Shown in pieces: positions 1 through 8,298 of a DNA stretch of 64,000 bases. The notes below the pieces were generated by a model, which was given only the letters and a program-made list of their open reading frames with translations, was not told the DNA's origin and made no database searches. Positions within the stretch are counted from its first letter, which is position 1. Every line of letters starts with the position of its first letter. This DNA comes from Terracoccus luteus (lineage in GTDB: Bacteria; Actinomycetota; Actinomycetes; Actinomycetales; Dermatophilaceae), in assembly GCF_003635045.1 (NCBI RefSeq), contig NZ_RBXT01000001.1, forward strand, positions 3,906,001-3,970,000. The letters are read 5' to 3'. The position numbers and the translations under genes are program-made.

Positions 1-834
1 CCAGCGGCCGGCCAGTTGCGAGCGCAGCTCGAGGTCGACGAGGTCGCGCGAGGTGGCGGTGAAGCGGGCGGCGGTCGCGCTGCCGGCGCCGAGGGTCTTG
101 ACGAGGGTGGCGCCGCTGACGGTCAGGCCCTCCTCGACCTGCGAGTGCAGGTCGGCCATGCGGCGCTGCCGGGCGGCGGTGATGTCGCGGCGCAGCAGGG
201 CGACGCGTCGCGTCATGAGCACGGCGGGCGGGACGACGACGAGCGAGAGCAGCGACAGCCGGGGGCTGAGGGCGACCATGGCGACCGCCGTGGCGACCGC
301 GGTCGTGAGGTTGCTGGCGACCGACGTGGCGGTCGTCGTGATGACGGTCTGCATGCCCGCGATGTCGTTGGTGAGGCGCGACTGCACCTCGCCGCCGCGG
401 GTGCGGGTGAAGAAGGCGATCGACTGCCGCTGCAGGTGGGCGAAGACGTCGGTGCGCAGGCCGTGCATGACGCGCTGGCCGACCGAGGTCGTCATCCACG
501 TCTGCACGACCCCGAGCAGCTGCGTCACGACGGTGACCGCGAGCATGCCGCCGACGGCCCGGAGCAGCAGGGGGACGTCCTGGTGGGGGAGGGCGTCGTC
601 GATGACGGCCCGCAGCAGGAAGGGCTGGGCCATCGAGATGACCGAGACGGCGACGATGATCGCCGTGACGACCGCGACGGTGGCGCGGTGGGGGCGGAAG
701 AGGGCGGCGACGCGGCGCAGGCTGACGGGTGACTCCGCGAGCTGGGCGCGGTCACGCGGGTCGAGCTGCTGCGGGGGGCGGCCGCCGTGGGTGCCGGGGG
801 TGTTGCCGGGGGTGTGGGTCCGTGGGCTGGTCAA
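1..834 (-). CDS. ABC exporter, membrane-domain N-terminal part (cut by window edge)
   Basis: First 278 codons of an ABC exporter; the rest, including the ATPase domain, lies outside the window. Translation from TTG gives a Pro/Gly-rich leader of about 40 residues, then hydrophobic helices near residues 48-75 and 88-110 and the conserved stretch FFTRTRGGEVQSRLTND (about residues 138-154), typical of type I exporter membrane domains just before the intracellular loops that contact the ATPase. An in-frame TAG lies two codons upstream, so TTG is the only plausible start; GGAG precedes it by 6 bases. It is divergent from a MarR gene and the operator-like repeats lie between them, a layout known from MarR-controlled exporters. 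The substrate cannot be read from the sequence. Confidence 0.85.
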   Translation of the reverse strand, partial: MTSPRTHTPGNTPGTHGGRPPQQLDPRDRAQLAESPVSLRRVAALFRPHRATVAVVTAIIVAVSVISMAQPFLLRAVIDDALPHQDVPLLLRAVGGMLAVTVVTQLLGVVQTWMTTSVGQRVMHGLRTDVFAHLQRQSIAFFTRTRGGEVQSRLTNDIAGMQTVITTTATSVASNLTTAVATAVAMVALSPRLSLLSLVVVPPAVLMTRRVALLRRDITAARQRRMADLHSQVEEGLTVSGATLVKTLGAGSATAARFTATSRDLVDLELRSQLAGRW

Positions 835-869
835 GGGCTACTCCGTTCGTGGGCTCCTGTGCATAATGC

Positions 870-891
870 TGAGGTTACCTCACAATGAGGT
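870..891. promoter_or_regulatory. MarR-type operator between divergent exporter and marR genes
   Basis: Three copies of one hexamer alternate in orientation: TGAGGT (870-875), ACCTCA (877-882), TGAGGT (886-891). The first pair forms a 13-base inverted repeat with a 1-base centre; the second and third form one with a 3-base centre. The block covers the -35 region of both the MarR promoter (-10 TAGGAT at 907-912) and the exporter promoter (CATTAT, complement of 863-868). It is the obvious site for autoregulation by the neighbouring MarR protein; binding is inferred. Confidence 0.65.
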
Positions 892-906
892 AGGCAGTCA
901 AAACGG

Positions 907-912
907 TAGGAT
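907..912 (+). promoter_or_regulatory. -10 element of marR, leaderless spacing
   Basis: TAGGAT ends 6 bases before the ATG at 919, so transcription would begin at or next to the start codon. The purine-rich GGTAGGA overlapping it could instead act as a ribosome binding site at 7 bases, so the leaderless reading is likely but not certain. Confidence 0.5.
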
Positions 913-918
913 GCCGTC

Positions 919-1413
919 ATGGCCGCGCCCCGCGACGACGCACCCCCCGCCCCCTCCGTGACGTCGGTGACGTCGGTGACCTCGATGACCCCTGAGAGCT
1001 CCCAGGTCGACGACCGCCCGCTCGACGAGCTGCTCATGGGCGCCGCCCGGGCCCTGCGCCACCACTGGGCCGACGGCCTGCAGGAGGCCGGGCTCTCACC
1101 GCACGACGCCCGGGCCCTACGGGTCGTGGGGCGTCACGGGCCCTGCCGGCTCGGCGTCGTGGCCGAGCACCTGCGCATCGCACCGCGGTCGGTCACCGAC
1201 GTCGTCGACCGCCTCGAGCAGCGCGGTCTCGTCGAGCGCGTGCCGGACCCCGACGACCGGCGGGCGACGACGGTGCGGCCGACCCCGACCGGCGAACAGG
1301 TGCTCTCGACCGTCGACGCCGCCCGGCGCGTCGGCGCCGCGGAGTTCTTCGGCCGGCTCACCGACGACGAGCGAGCCGCCCTGCGCACGATGCTCGTCAC
1401 GTTGGAGGGCTGA
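919..1413 (+). CDS. MarR family transcriptional regulator
   Basis: A 164-residue winged-helix repressor-type protein. After a low-complexity N terminus containing VTSVTSVTS (encoded by a 9-base tandem repeat), the MarR core runs from about residue 33 to the end: dimer helices, the recognition helix region 'APRSVTDVVDRLEQRGLV', and the wing 'DPDDRRATTVRPTPTG' with the family's DxRxxxxxxT pattern. MarR proteins usually release DNA on binding phenolic ligands or on oxidation; there is no cysteine here, so a ligand is more likely. It faces the exporter across a shared operator and runs into a 2H phosphoesterase gene one base downstream, so it probably represses both directions including itself. 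Confidence 0.92.
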   Translation: MAAPRDDAPPAPSVTSVTSVTSMTPESSQVDDRPLDELLMGAARALRHHWADGLQEAGLSPHDARALRVVGRHGPCRLGVVAEHLRIAPRSVTDVVDRLEQRGLVERVPDPDDRRATTVRPTPTGEQVLSTVDAARRVGAAEFFGRLTDDERAALRTMLVTLEG

Positions 1414-1414
1414 G

Positions 1415-2083
1415 GTGGCCCTGCAGTCGGTCGACGCCCGGTTCGACGCCGCCACCGACGACCTCGTGCGCGGCTGGTGGGGCCACCTCGCCGACGCGGG
1501 CCTGCCGAGCCAGGCCGACCACGCGAGCGAGTCGAACGCCCCGCACGTCACGCTGTCGGCGCTGCCGTCCGTGCCCGCGTCGGTGGATGCCGGGTGGCCG
1601 GCCGTGCTCGACGCCGCGGGTGGGCTGCCCGTCGAGTGCCACCTCGGCCCGCTCGTGCTGCTCGGGGGCCGGCGCCTCGTCGTCGCACGCCTCGTCGTGG
1701 CCTCGCAGAGACTGCTGCGGCTGCAGGCCGCGGTGCACGACGCGCTCGTGGCCGCCCTCGACGACGAGGCGTCCGAGGCGGCCGAGGCGGCTGAGGCGGC
1801 TGAGGCGGCTGAGGCACTGCCCGAGGTGGTGCGCCCGGGACGGTGGACGCCGCACGTGACCCTCGCGAGCGGGGTGCACCCCGAGCAGCTGCCCGACGTG
1901 CTGGCCGTGCTGCGCGAGGTCGGTGGGTCCGGTGGGTCATCGGGGTCCGGCGGCGTCGACGTGCCGGCCCGGATCGAGACGGTGCACCGCTGGGACCCGG
2001 ACGTGAAGCGGGTGTGGGACGTCACGGCATCCGACCCGCAGGGCCCGGCAGGACCCGAGGACCCGGGGGCCCCGGGCGGCTGA
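1415..2083 (+). CDS. 2H phosphoesterase superfamily protein (2'-5' RNA ligase-like)
   Basis: 222 residues with two HxTx motifs, H44-V-T-L and H147-V-T-L, spaced as in the 2H phosphoesterase fold, where the two histidines act on cyclic phosphodiesters or 2'-5' linkages. GTG start lies one base after the marR stop with GGAGGG 5 bases upstream, so the two are coupled. Two low-complexity inserts stand out: EAAEAAEAAEAAEA (residues ~121-134) and a Gly/Ser tract (~169-182). Substrate unknown; bacterial members range from tRNA-processing to cyclic nucleotide enzymes. Linkage to MarR is unusual for this family and gives no clear hint. Confidence 0.75.
   Translation: MALQSVDARFDAATDDLVRGWWGHLADAGLPSQADHASESNAPHVTLSALPSVPASVDAGWPAVLDAAGGLPVECHLGPLVLLGGRRLVVARLVVASQRLLRLQAAVHDALVAALDDEASEAAEAAEAAEAAEALPEVVRPGRWTPHVTLASGVHPEQLPDVLAVLREVGGSGGSSGSGGVDVPARIETVHRWDPDVKRVWDVTASDPQGPAGPEDPGAPGG
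1775..1816 (+). repeat. In-frame 9-bp tandem repeat in the 2H gene
   Basis: GAGGCGGCC followed by three exact GAGGCGGCT units and a partial fifth. Units are in frame and add Glu-Ala-Ala each, so copy-number change would alter length without breaking the frame. Confidence 0.9.
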
Positions 2084-2105
2084 GGCCACCGTCGACCGGC
2101 GAACC

Positions 2106-2111
2106 TACGAT
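2106..2111 (+). promoter_or_regulatory. -10 element, leaderless spacing, before flavin monooxygenase
   Basis: TACGAT, then GGGGGC (6 bases), then ATG 2118. Suggests an internal promoter giving a leaderless transcript for the three-gene block that follows, although GGGGGC is also weakly ribosome-binding-like. Confidence 0.5.
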
Positions 2112-2117
2112 GGGGGC

Positions 2118-3146
2118 ATGACGCTCGAACTCGGCCTCGACACCTTCGGCGACGTGGCCCTCGGCGACGACGGGACCCCGCTGCACCCGGCCGTCGTCGT
2201 GCGTGAGGTGCTCGCGGAGGGCGAGCTGGCCGACCGCCTCGGCCTCGACTACTTCGGCATCGGCGAGCACCACCGGCGCGACTACGCCGTCAGCGCCCCC
2301 GACGTCGTGCTCGCCGCGCTCGCAGGCCGCACGGAGCGCATCCGCCTCGGCACGTCGGTGACGGTGCTCAGCTCGGACGACCCGGTCCGGGTCTTCCAGC
2401 GCTTCTCGACCCTCGACGCCGTCTCGCGCGGGCGGGCCGAGGTGACCGTCGGGCGGGGCTCGTTCATCGAGTCGTTCCCGCTCTTCGGCCTCGACCTGCA
2501 GCAGTACGAGACGCTCTTCACCGAGAAGCTCGACCTCCTCGCGGCGCTCGTCTCCGAGAAGCCGGTGCGCTGGGAGGGCAGCACCCGCGCGCCGCTCGAC
2601 GTCGACTACGTGGCGCCCGCGACCGAGTCCGGCCGCCTGCCGGTGTGGGTCGGCGTGGGCGGCACCCCCGCCTCCGTCGTGCGGGCGGCGCAGTACGGCT
2701 TCCCGGTGGTCATCGCCATCATCGGCGGGTCGTCGCGCCAGTTCGTGCCGCTCGCCGACCTGTACCGCCGCGCGCTCGGCGAGCTGCAGCAGCCCCCGCA
2801 GCCGATCGGGGTGCACTCTCCCGGCTACGTCGCCGCCACCGACGAGCAGGCGGTCGAGGAGTTCCTGCCCCACTTCGTCGGCTACATGAACATGCTCGGC
2901 CGAGAGCGTCGCTGGGCCCCCATGACCGAGGCGCAGGCCCGCGCACAGTTCGGGCCCGACGGCGCCGCCTACGTCGGCTCGCCGGAGACCGTGGCCGCGA
3001 AGATCGCCGAGACGGCGCGGCTGCTCGGCCTATCGCGCTTCCAGCTGAAGTACTCGTTCGGCACCCTGCCGCACGCCCAGCGCCTCGAGTGCATCCGCCT
3101 CTACGCCGAGGAGGTCGCGCCGCGCGTGCGCGAGCTGCTCGCGTGA
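2118..3146 (+). CDS. LLM class flavin-dependent monooxygenase
   Basis: 342 residues with the bacterial luciferase-like TIM-barrel pattern: N-terminal 'LELGLDTFGDV', the active-site strand 'FGIGEHHRRDYAVSAPDVVLAALAGRT' region, 'VTVLSSDDPVRVFQRFSTLDAVS' and 'GRGSFIESFPLFG'. Family members bind reduced FMN from a separate reductase and oxygenate small substrates; this one groups by eye with the F420-independent 'MSMEG/YvbT'-type enzymes rather than F420 enzymes, but that is uncertain. Its stop overlaps the GTG of the glycosyltransferase by three bases, and that gene overlaps a Baeyer-Villiger-type monooxygenase, so the three enzymes are translated as a coupled unit and probably modify one small molecule. 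Confidence 0.85.
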   Translation: MTLELGLDTFGDVALGDDGTPLHPAVVVREVLAEGELADRLGLDYFGIGEHHRRDYAVSAPDVVLAALAGRTERIRLGTSVTVLSSDDPVRVFQRFSTLDAVSRGRAEVTVGRGSFIESFPLFGLDLQQYETLFTEKLDLLAALVSEKPVRWEGSTRAPLDVDYVAPATESGRLPVWVGVGGTPASVVRAAQYGFPVVIAIIGGSSRQFVPLADLYRRALGELQQPPQPIGVHSPGYVAATDEQAVEEFLPHFVGYMNMLGRERRWAPMTEAQARAQFGPDGAAYVGSPETVAAKIAETARLLGLSRFQLKYSFGTLPHAQRLECIRLYAEEVAPRVRELLA

Positions 3147-4447
3147 GGGTGCTCCTGCTCGGCATGGGCTCGCGCGGCGACGTCCAGCCCTTCGTCGCCC
3201 TGGGCCAGCGCCTGGCCACGCTGGGGTACGACGTCGGGGTGGCGGCGGCGCAGGACTTCGGCGGTCTCGTGACCGCGCACGGGCTGCGCCACGAGCCGTT
3301 CTCGTTCGGTCTCGAGGAGGGGGTCCGCTCCGAGGTCGGCCGCGAGTGGCTCGGCGGCTCGAGCACCAACCAGGTGCGGGAGGCCCGGCTCATGAAGACG
3401 GTCGTGGCCCACGTCGCACCGGCCCTCGCCGACGACCTGCAGCGGATGGTCGGGCGGGCCGACGCCGTGGTCTCGAGCGCCCTGAGCGTCGACGCCGCCT
3501 CGTCGCTGACCGCCGCGGCCGGCATCACGCACGCGCACGTCATGCTGCAGCCGACGTGGCCGAGCCGGCACGGCCCGTCGTCGACGTTCGCCCTGCGCCC
3601 ACAGGCGGACTCGCTGCTCAACCTCGGCTGGAGCGCCCTCGCCGGGCGGGCCGCCTTCGACATCGTCCGGTCGACCGGCGACCTCCTGCGCGCACGACTC
3701 GGCCTGCGCCGTCGGTCGCTGCCGGGGTTCGTCGCCGCGCTGCGCGCCACCCCGACGGTGCTGGCCGCGAGCCCCCTCGTCGTGCCACGGGCCCCCGACT
3801 GGCCGGTGTCGCTGCGCCAGACGGGCTTCTGGTTCCGCGACACGGAGGGCGCCGACCCGACCGAGACGGATGCCGGCCTCGCCACCTTCCTCGACGACGG
3901 CCCGCCCCCGGTGTACCTGGGTCTCGGGTCGATGCCGACGGGCCGGCCCGACGACGTCGTCGACGTCTTCATCCGCGTGCTGGCCCGGCTGGGCCGGCGC
4001 GGGGTCGTCTCCGCCGGGGTCGCCGCGCTGGGGTCGGGCGTCACCGACCGTGACCTCGCGCATGGGGGTGACGGTCGGGTGCACGTCGTCGCCGGCCCGG
4101 TGGCGCACGAATGGCTCCACCCCCGCTGCGCGGCGGTCGTGCACCACGGTGGGGCCGGGACGACGGCCGCGGCCCTGCGCGCCGGTGTGCCCCAGGTGAC
4201 GGTGCCCCACATCGCCGACCAGCCCTACTGGGGGCGTCGCGTCCACGAGCTCGGAGTCGGGGCAGCACCGTTGCCCCGCAAGCGGTTCGGTCCGGAGGCG
4301 CTGGAGGCCGCGCTCGAGGTGGCGCTGTCGCCGGAGGTCGGCAGAGCGGCATCCGCGCTGGGCCGTCGGGTGCGCTCAGAGGACGGTGCCGGTGACGCGG
4401 CGGCCGTGCTCGACGCCCTCTTCCGCGGTCGGGGGCGGACAGCATGA
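3143..4447 (+). CDS. UGT-type glycosyltransferase (GT1, macrolide/sterol class)
   Basis: 434 residues with a GT-B fold. The N terminus 'VRVLLLGMGSRGDVQPFVALGQRLATLGYDV' is the classic acceptor-domain opening of sterol and macrolide glycosyltransferases. The C-terminal donor motif is at about residues 333-355: HHGGAGTTAAALRAGVPQV followed by PHIADQPYWGRRV. Such enzymes transfer sugar from an NDP-sugar to a hydrophobic alcohol, for synthesis or inactivation of antibiotics, or to sterol-like lipids. GTG 3143 overlaps the upstream stop (GTGA); a second GTG two codons on is possible. No NDP-sugar synthesis genes are nearby, so UDP-glucose is the likely donor by default. Confidence 0.88.
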   Translation: MRVLLLGMGSRGDVQPFVALGQRLATLGYDVGVAAAQDFGGLVTAHGLRHEPFSFGLEEGVRSEVGREWLGGSSTNQVREARLMKTVVAHVAPALADDLQRMVGRADAVVSSALSVDAASSLTAAAGITHAHVMLQPTWPSRHGPSSTFALRPQADSLLNLGWSALAGRAAFDIVRSTGDLLRARLGLRRRSLPGFVAALRATPTVLAASPLVVPRAPDWPVSLRQTGFWFRDTEGADPTETDAGLATFLDDGPPPVYLGLGSMPTGRPDDVVDVFIRVLARLGRRGVVSAGVAALGSGVTDRDLAHGGDGRVHVVAGPVAHEWLHPRCAAVVHHGGAGTTAAALRAGVPQVTVPHIADQPYWGRRVHELGVGAAPLPRKRFGPEALEAALEVALSPEVGRAASALGRRVRSEDGAGDAAAVLDALFRGRGRTA

Positions 4448-5895
4448 CGGGCGGCGCGACCGAGCACCTCGACGTCGTCGTGGTGGGCGGCGGGCTCTCT
4501 GGAGTCGACGCGGCGTACCGCCTGCAGACCGAGTGCCCCGACCGGACCTACGCGGTGCTCGAGGGGCGCGACGAGGTCGGTGGGACGTGGAGCCTGTTCC
4601 GCTACCCCGGCGTGCGCAGCGACTCCGACATGCACACCCTCGGCTACCCCTTCGAGCCGTGGACGGGGGAGGCGGCGATCGCCGACGGCGCCGGCATCCT
4701 CGACTACGTCCGCCGGACCGCCGACAGGCACGGCATCACTGAGCGGATCCGCTTGAGACACAAGGTGGTCGCGGCCGCGTGGTCCAGCGACGAGGCCAGG
4801 TGGACCGTGACCGTGCACCGGCCCGACGGCCTGGTCCGGCTCACGTGCTCGTTCCTCTACCTCTGCAGCGGCTACTACGACTACGACGCGGGCCACACCC
4901 CCGCCTTCGACGGCCTCGGGACGTTCGAGGGTGTCGTCGTGCACCCCCAGCACTGGCCCGAGGGGCTGGACGTCGGTGGCCGTCGTGTCGTCGTCGTGGG
5001 GTCGGGTGCGACGGCCGTGACCCTCGTGCCCGAGCTCGCCGCCCGCGGCGCGGACGTGACGATGCTGCAGCGGAGCCCGACCTGGGTCATGTCGCTGCCG
5101 CGGGTCGACCCCGGCGAACGCCGGCTGCGACGGGTGTTCGGTCCCGGCGTCGCCGCGCGACTGGCCCGGTCGCGCAACGTCGTCACGTCGTCCGCCTTCT
5201 ACCGGCTCACCCGGCGCTGGCCGGCGGCGTCCAGGCGCTTGGTCACCTGGTCGATGGAACGCGCGTCCGGCTCGAAGTCGCTGGTGTCAGAGCACTTCTC
5301 ACCCCGGTACGACCCGTGGGACCAGCGGCTGTGCCTGGCCCCCGACGGCGACCTGTTCACCGCGCTGGCCGGCGACCGGGCCCACGTCGTGACCGACACG
5401 GTCGAGCGGTTCACGCCGACCGGCATCCGGCTCGGGTCGGGTCGTGAGCTGCCGGCCGACGTCGTCGTCACCGCCACCGGGCTGACGCTGCTCATCGGTG
5501 GTGGCATCGACATCACCGTCGACGGCGTGGCCCGCAGCACGGCCGACCTCGTCGTGCACCGCGGCTGCATGTTCGACGGGGTGCCCAACCTCGCCGTGTG
5601 CGTCGGCTACGTCAACGCGTCGTGGACGCTGCGGGCCGACCTCACCAGCCGCTACGTGTGCCGGCTGCTCAACCGCATGGCCCACGACGGGCTGCGCCGG
5701 GCGACGCCGAGGGTGCCGCCCGACCTCGGGCGCCGTCCGCTGCTGCCGATCACCTCGACCTACGTGCGGCGCGCCGGGTCGACGCTGCCGCAGCAGGGCG
5801 ACCGGGCGCCGTGGCTCATGCGCCAGAGCTACCTCGCGGACCGCCGCGAGATGCTGCACGGGCGCCTCGACGACGACCTCGAGCTGGCCCGCTGA
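4444..5895 (+). CDS. Flavin-containing / Baeyer-Villiger-type monooxygenase
   Basis: 483 residues. An FAD Rossmann motif GGGLSG (residues 15-20) opens the protein; 'GGTWSLFRYPGVRSDSDMHTLGYPF' is typical of class B flavoprotein monooxygenases. The fingerprint FxGxxxHxxxWP is exact (F161 to P172) and is followed by the NADPH Rossmann motif near residues 184-194. Family members use NADPH and O2 to oxygenate ketones, amines or sulfides. Start overlaps the glycosyltransferase stop as ATGA. Together with the luciferase-like enzyme upstream, two different oxygenases flank one glycosyltransferase. No signal peptide, so cytoplasmic. The exact substrate is not readable. Confidence 0.88.
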   Translation: MTGGATEHLDVVVVGGGLSGVDAAYRLQTECPDRTYAVLEGRDEVGGTWSLFRYPGVRSDSDMHTLGYPFEPWTGEAAIADGAGILDYVRRTADRHGITERIRLRHKVVAAAWSSDEARWTVTVHRPDGLVRLTCSFLYLCSGYYDYDAGHTPAFDGLGTFEGVVVHPQHWPEGLDVGGRRVVVVGSGATAVTLVPELAARGADVTMLQRSPTWVMSLPRVDPGERRLRRVFGPGVAARLARSRNVVTSSAFYRLTRRWPAASRRLVTWSMERASGSKSLVSEHFSPRYDPWDQRLCLAPDGDLFTALAGDRAHVVTDTVERFTPTGIRLGSGRELPADVVVTATGLTLLIGGGIDITVDGVARSTADLVVHRGCMFDGVPNLAVCVGYVNASWTLRADLTSRYVCRLLNRMAHDGLRRATPRVPPDLGRRPLLPITSTYVRRAGSTLPQQGDRAPWLMRQSYLADRREMLHGRLDDDLELAR

Positions 5896-5927
5896 CAGCG
5901 GGCGACGCCGGCCCCACGGCGGTGGGC

Positions 5928-5933
5928 TAGCGT
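5928..5933 (+). promoter_or_regulatory. -10 element of GH3 gene, leaderless spacing
   Basis: TAGCGT, then CGGGCC (6 bases), then GTG 5940. No Shine-Dalgarno-like sequence in the short gap after the monooxygenase stop, so a leaderless start is the simplest reading. Confidence 0.55.
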
Positions 5934-5939
5934 CGGGCC

Positions 5940-8288
5940 GTGGCCGACGACGGAGCAGCAGCGACCCCCGCCGGCCCACGACCGGCGTCGGACGAGTCAC
6001 GACCCGGCCCCGACGCCCCGTACCGCGACCCGGCCCTCGGGGTCGACACCCGGCTCGACGACCTCCTCGGCCGCATGACGCTCGCCGAGAAGGTGGGCCA
6101 GATGCTCCAGCTCGACGCCCGCGACGACCTCGAGGACGTCGTGCAGGCCCGGCTCGCCGGGTCGATCCTCCACGCGTCGCCCGAGCACCTCGTGCGGGCG
6201 GTCGAGCTCGCCGCCGACACCCGGCTGGGCATCCCGTTGCTCACGGCCGACGACTGCATCCACGGTCACTCGTTCTGGCCCGGGGCGACGATCTTCCCCA
6301 CCCAGCTCGGTCAGGCGTGCACCTTCGACCCGGGGCTGGTCGAGCGCGCCGCCCGGGCCACGGCCGTCGAGGTCGCGGCGACCGGCATCCACTGGACGTT
6401 CTCGCCGGTGCTGTGCATCGCCCGCGACCTGCGGTGGGGTCGCGTCGGCGAGACGTTCGGCGAGGACCCGCACCTCATCGGCGAGCTCGGCGCGGCCATG
6501 GTGCGCGGCTACCAGGGTGACGGGCTCGCCGACCCCACGGCGGTGCTCGCCTGCGCCAAGCACTTCGCGGGCTACTCCGAGACCCAGGGCGGCCGCGACG
6601 CGAGCGAGGCCGACCTCAGCCCGCGCAAGCTGCGCTCGTGGTTCCTGCCGCCCTTCGAGCGGGCCGTGCGCGGGGGCTGCCGCACCGTCATGCTCGGCTA
6701 CCAGGCCATCGACGGCGTCCCCGTCACGACGAACGGGTGGCTGCTCGACGACGTGCTCAAGCGCGAGTGGGGCTTCTCGGGCACCCTCGTCACCGACTGG
6801 GACAACGTCGGCCGCCTCGTCTGGGAGCAGCAGGTGCACGCCGACGACGTCGACGCGGCCGTCGCCGCCGTCACGGCCGGCAACGACCTCGTCATGTCGA
6901 CGCCCGCGTTCTTCGAGGCCGCCCAGCAGGCCGTGAGGACAGGGCTGCTCGACGAGGCGGCCGTCACCGCCGCGGCCAGGCGGGTGCTGCGCCTCAAGCT
7001 CGAGCTGGGGCTCTTCGAGGACCCTCGCGCCCCCGACACCGCCCGGCAGGCCGAGGTGGTCGGCTGCCGCGAGCACGCCGCGCTCAACCTCGAGACGGCC
7101 CGACGCGGCCTCGTCCTGCTCACCAACGACGGCACCCTCCCGTTCACGCCGGCGCCCGAGGGCGGCCAGCGCACCGTCGCCGTCGTCGGGCCGAACGCCG
7201 ACGACGTCCAGGCCCACCTCGGCGACTGGGCGGGTGCCTCCGGGCAGGTCGACTGGATGCCGGACGGCCACCCCCGCGAGACGGTCGAGACCGTGCTCGA
7301 CGGCTTGCGGGCCGTCGTGCCGTCCGGCTGGACCGTCACCACGGCCCGCGGCGCGGAGATCGGGACGCTCCACGACGACCCGGAGGGGCCGACCTTCCCC
7401 GACGGCCAGCCGCGGCCGAGGCTCTTCCACGCCGCCGGCACCGACGACGCCCTGCTGGCGGAGGCCGTCGCCCGCGCGAGCGAGGCCGACCTCGCCGTCG
7501 TCGTGCTCGGCGACACGATCGACCTCACGGGGGAGGGCTGCTCGACGGCGACCCTCGAGCTGCAGGGCGGTCAGGTCGCTCTCCTCGACGCCGTCGTGGC
7601 CACGGGCACCCCGGTCGTCGTCGTGCTCGTCCACTCCAAGCCCTGCGTCCTGCCGCCGTCGGCCCTCGCGGCGGCGGCCGTCGTCGAGGCGTTCAGCCCC
7701 GGCATGCGGGGCGGCCGCGCCGTCGCCGAGCTCGTGCTCGGCCTCGTCGAGCCCGCCGGCCGGCTGCCCCTGTCGGTGCCGCGCCACGTCGGCCAGCAGC
7801 CCACGTTCTACAACCAGGTGCGGGGGCAGCACGGCTCCCGCTATGCCGACCTCACGCAGGAGCCGCAGTTCCCCTTCGGCCACGGCCTGACCTACACGAC
7901 CGTGGAGTGGTCCGACCTGCGCCTCCTCGGGAGCGACCTGTCGCTCGACGACCCGGGCGCCACCGTCGTGGCCGAGGTGACGCTGACGAACACCGGGGAC
8001 CGCCCGGCGCACGAGGTCGTGCAGGCCTATGTCTCCGACCTCGTCACCAGCGTCACGTGGGCGAGCAAGGAGCTCAAGGCATTCCGTCGCGTCACGGTCC
8101 CCCCGGGCGAGCGGGTGACGACACGCGTCGAGGTGGCCGTCGCCGACTGCACCCTCGTCGACGCCCGGGGCCACCGCCGTGTCGAGCCGGGTGCGTTCGA
8201 CCTGCTCGTCGGCCCGTCGTCGCGCGACGCAGACCTGCTACGAGCCCGCTTCACCGTGCACCCGGCCGGTGCCCCGATCCCTGCCTGA
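5940..8288 (+). CDS. Glycoside hydrolase family 3, beta-glucosidase/xylosidase type
   Basis: 782 residues in the usual GH3 order: (beta/alpha)8 domain with 'MTLAEKVGQMLQLD' and substrate-binding 'ACAKHFAGYSETQGGRDASEADLS', then the nucleophile strand GTLVTDWDNVG (Asp286), the alpha/beta sandwich domain ('RRGLVLLTNDGTLPF', 'GDTIDLTGEGCS') and a C-terminal fibronectin III-like domain. GH3 enzymes release terminal beta-linked sugars with retention. No signal peptide is present, so it acts on imported oligosaccharides in the cytoplasm. It is followed 10 bases later by a quinone reductase and an SDR, which look co-transcribed but share no obvious pathway; beta-glucoside specificity is a family-level guess. 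Confidence 0.92.
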   Translation: MADDGAAATPAGPRPASDESRPGPDAPYRDPALGVDTRLDDLLGRMTLAEKVGQMLQLDARDDLEDVVQARLAGSILHASPEHLVRAVELAADTRLGIPLLTADDCIHGHSFWPGATIFPTQLGQACTFDPGLVERAARATAVEVAATGIHWTFSPVLCIARDLRWGRVGETFGEDPHLIGELGAAMVRGYQGDGLADPTAVLACAKHFAGYSETQGGRDASEADLSPRKLRSWFLPPFERAVRGGCRTVMLGYQAIDGVPVTTNGWLLDDVLKREWGFSGTLVTDWDNVGRLVWEQQVHADDVDAAVAAVTAGNDLVMSTPAFFEAAQQAVRTGLLDEAAVTAAARRVLRLKLELGLFEDPRAPDTARQAEVVGCREHAALNLETARRGLVLLTNDGTLPFTPAPEGGQRTVAVVGPNADDVQAHLGDWAGASGQVDWMPDGHPRETVETVLDGLRAVVPSGWTVTTARGAEIGTLHDDPEGPTFPDGQPRPRLFHAAGTDDALLAEAVARASEADLAVVVLGDTIDLTGEGCSTATLELQGGQVALLDAVVATGTPVVVVLVHSKPCVLPPSALAAAAVVEAFSPGMRGGRAVAELVLGLVEPAGRLPLSVPRHVGQQPTFYNQVRGQHGSRYADLTQEPQFPFGHGLTYTTVEWSDLRLLGSDLSLDDPGATVVAEVTLTNTGDRPAHEVVQAYVSDLVTSVTWASKELKAFRRVTVPPGERVTTRVEVAVADCTLVDARGHRRVEPGAFDLLVGPSSRDADLLRARFTVHPAGAPIPA

Positions 8289-8298
8289 AGGAGAGCCC

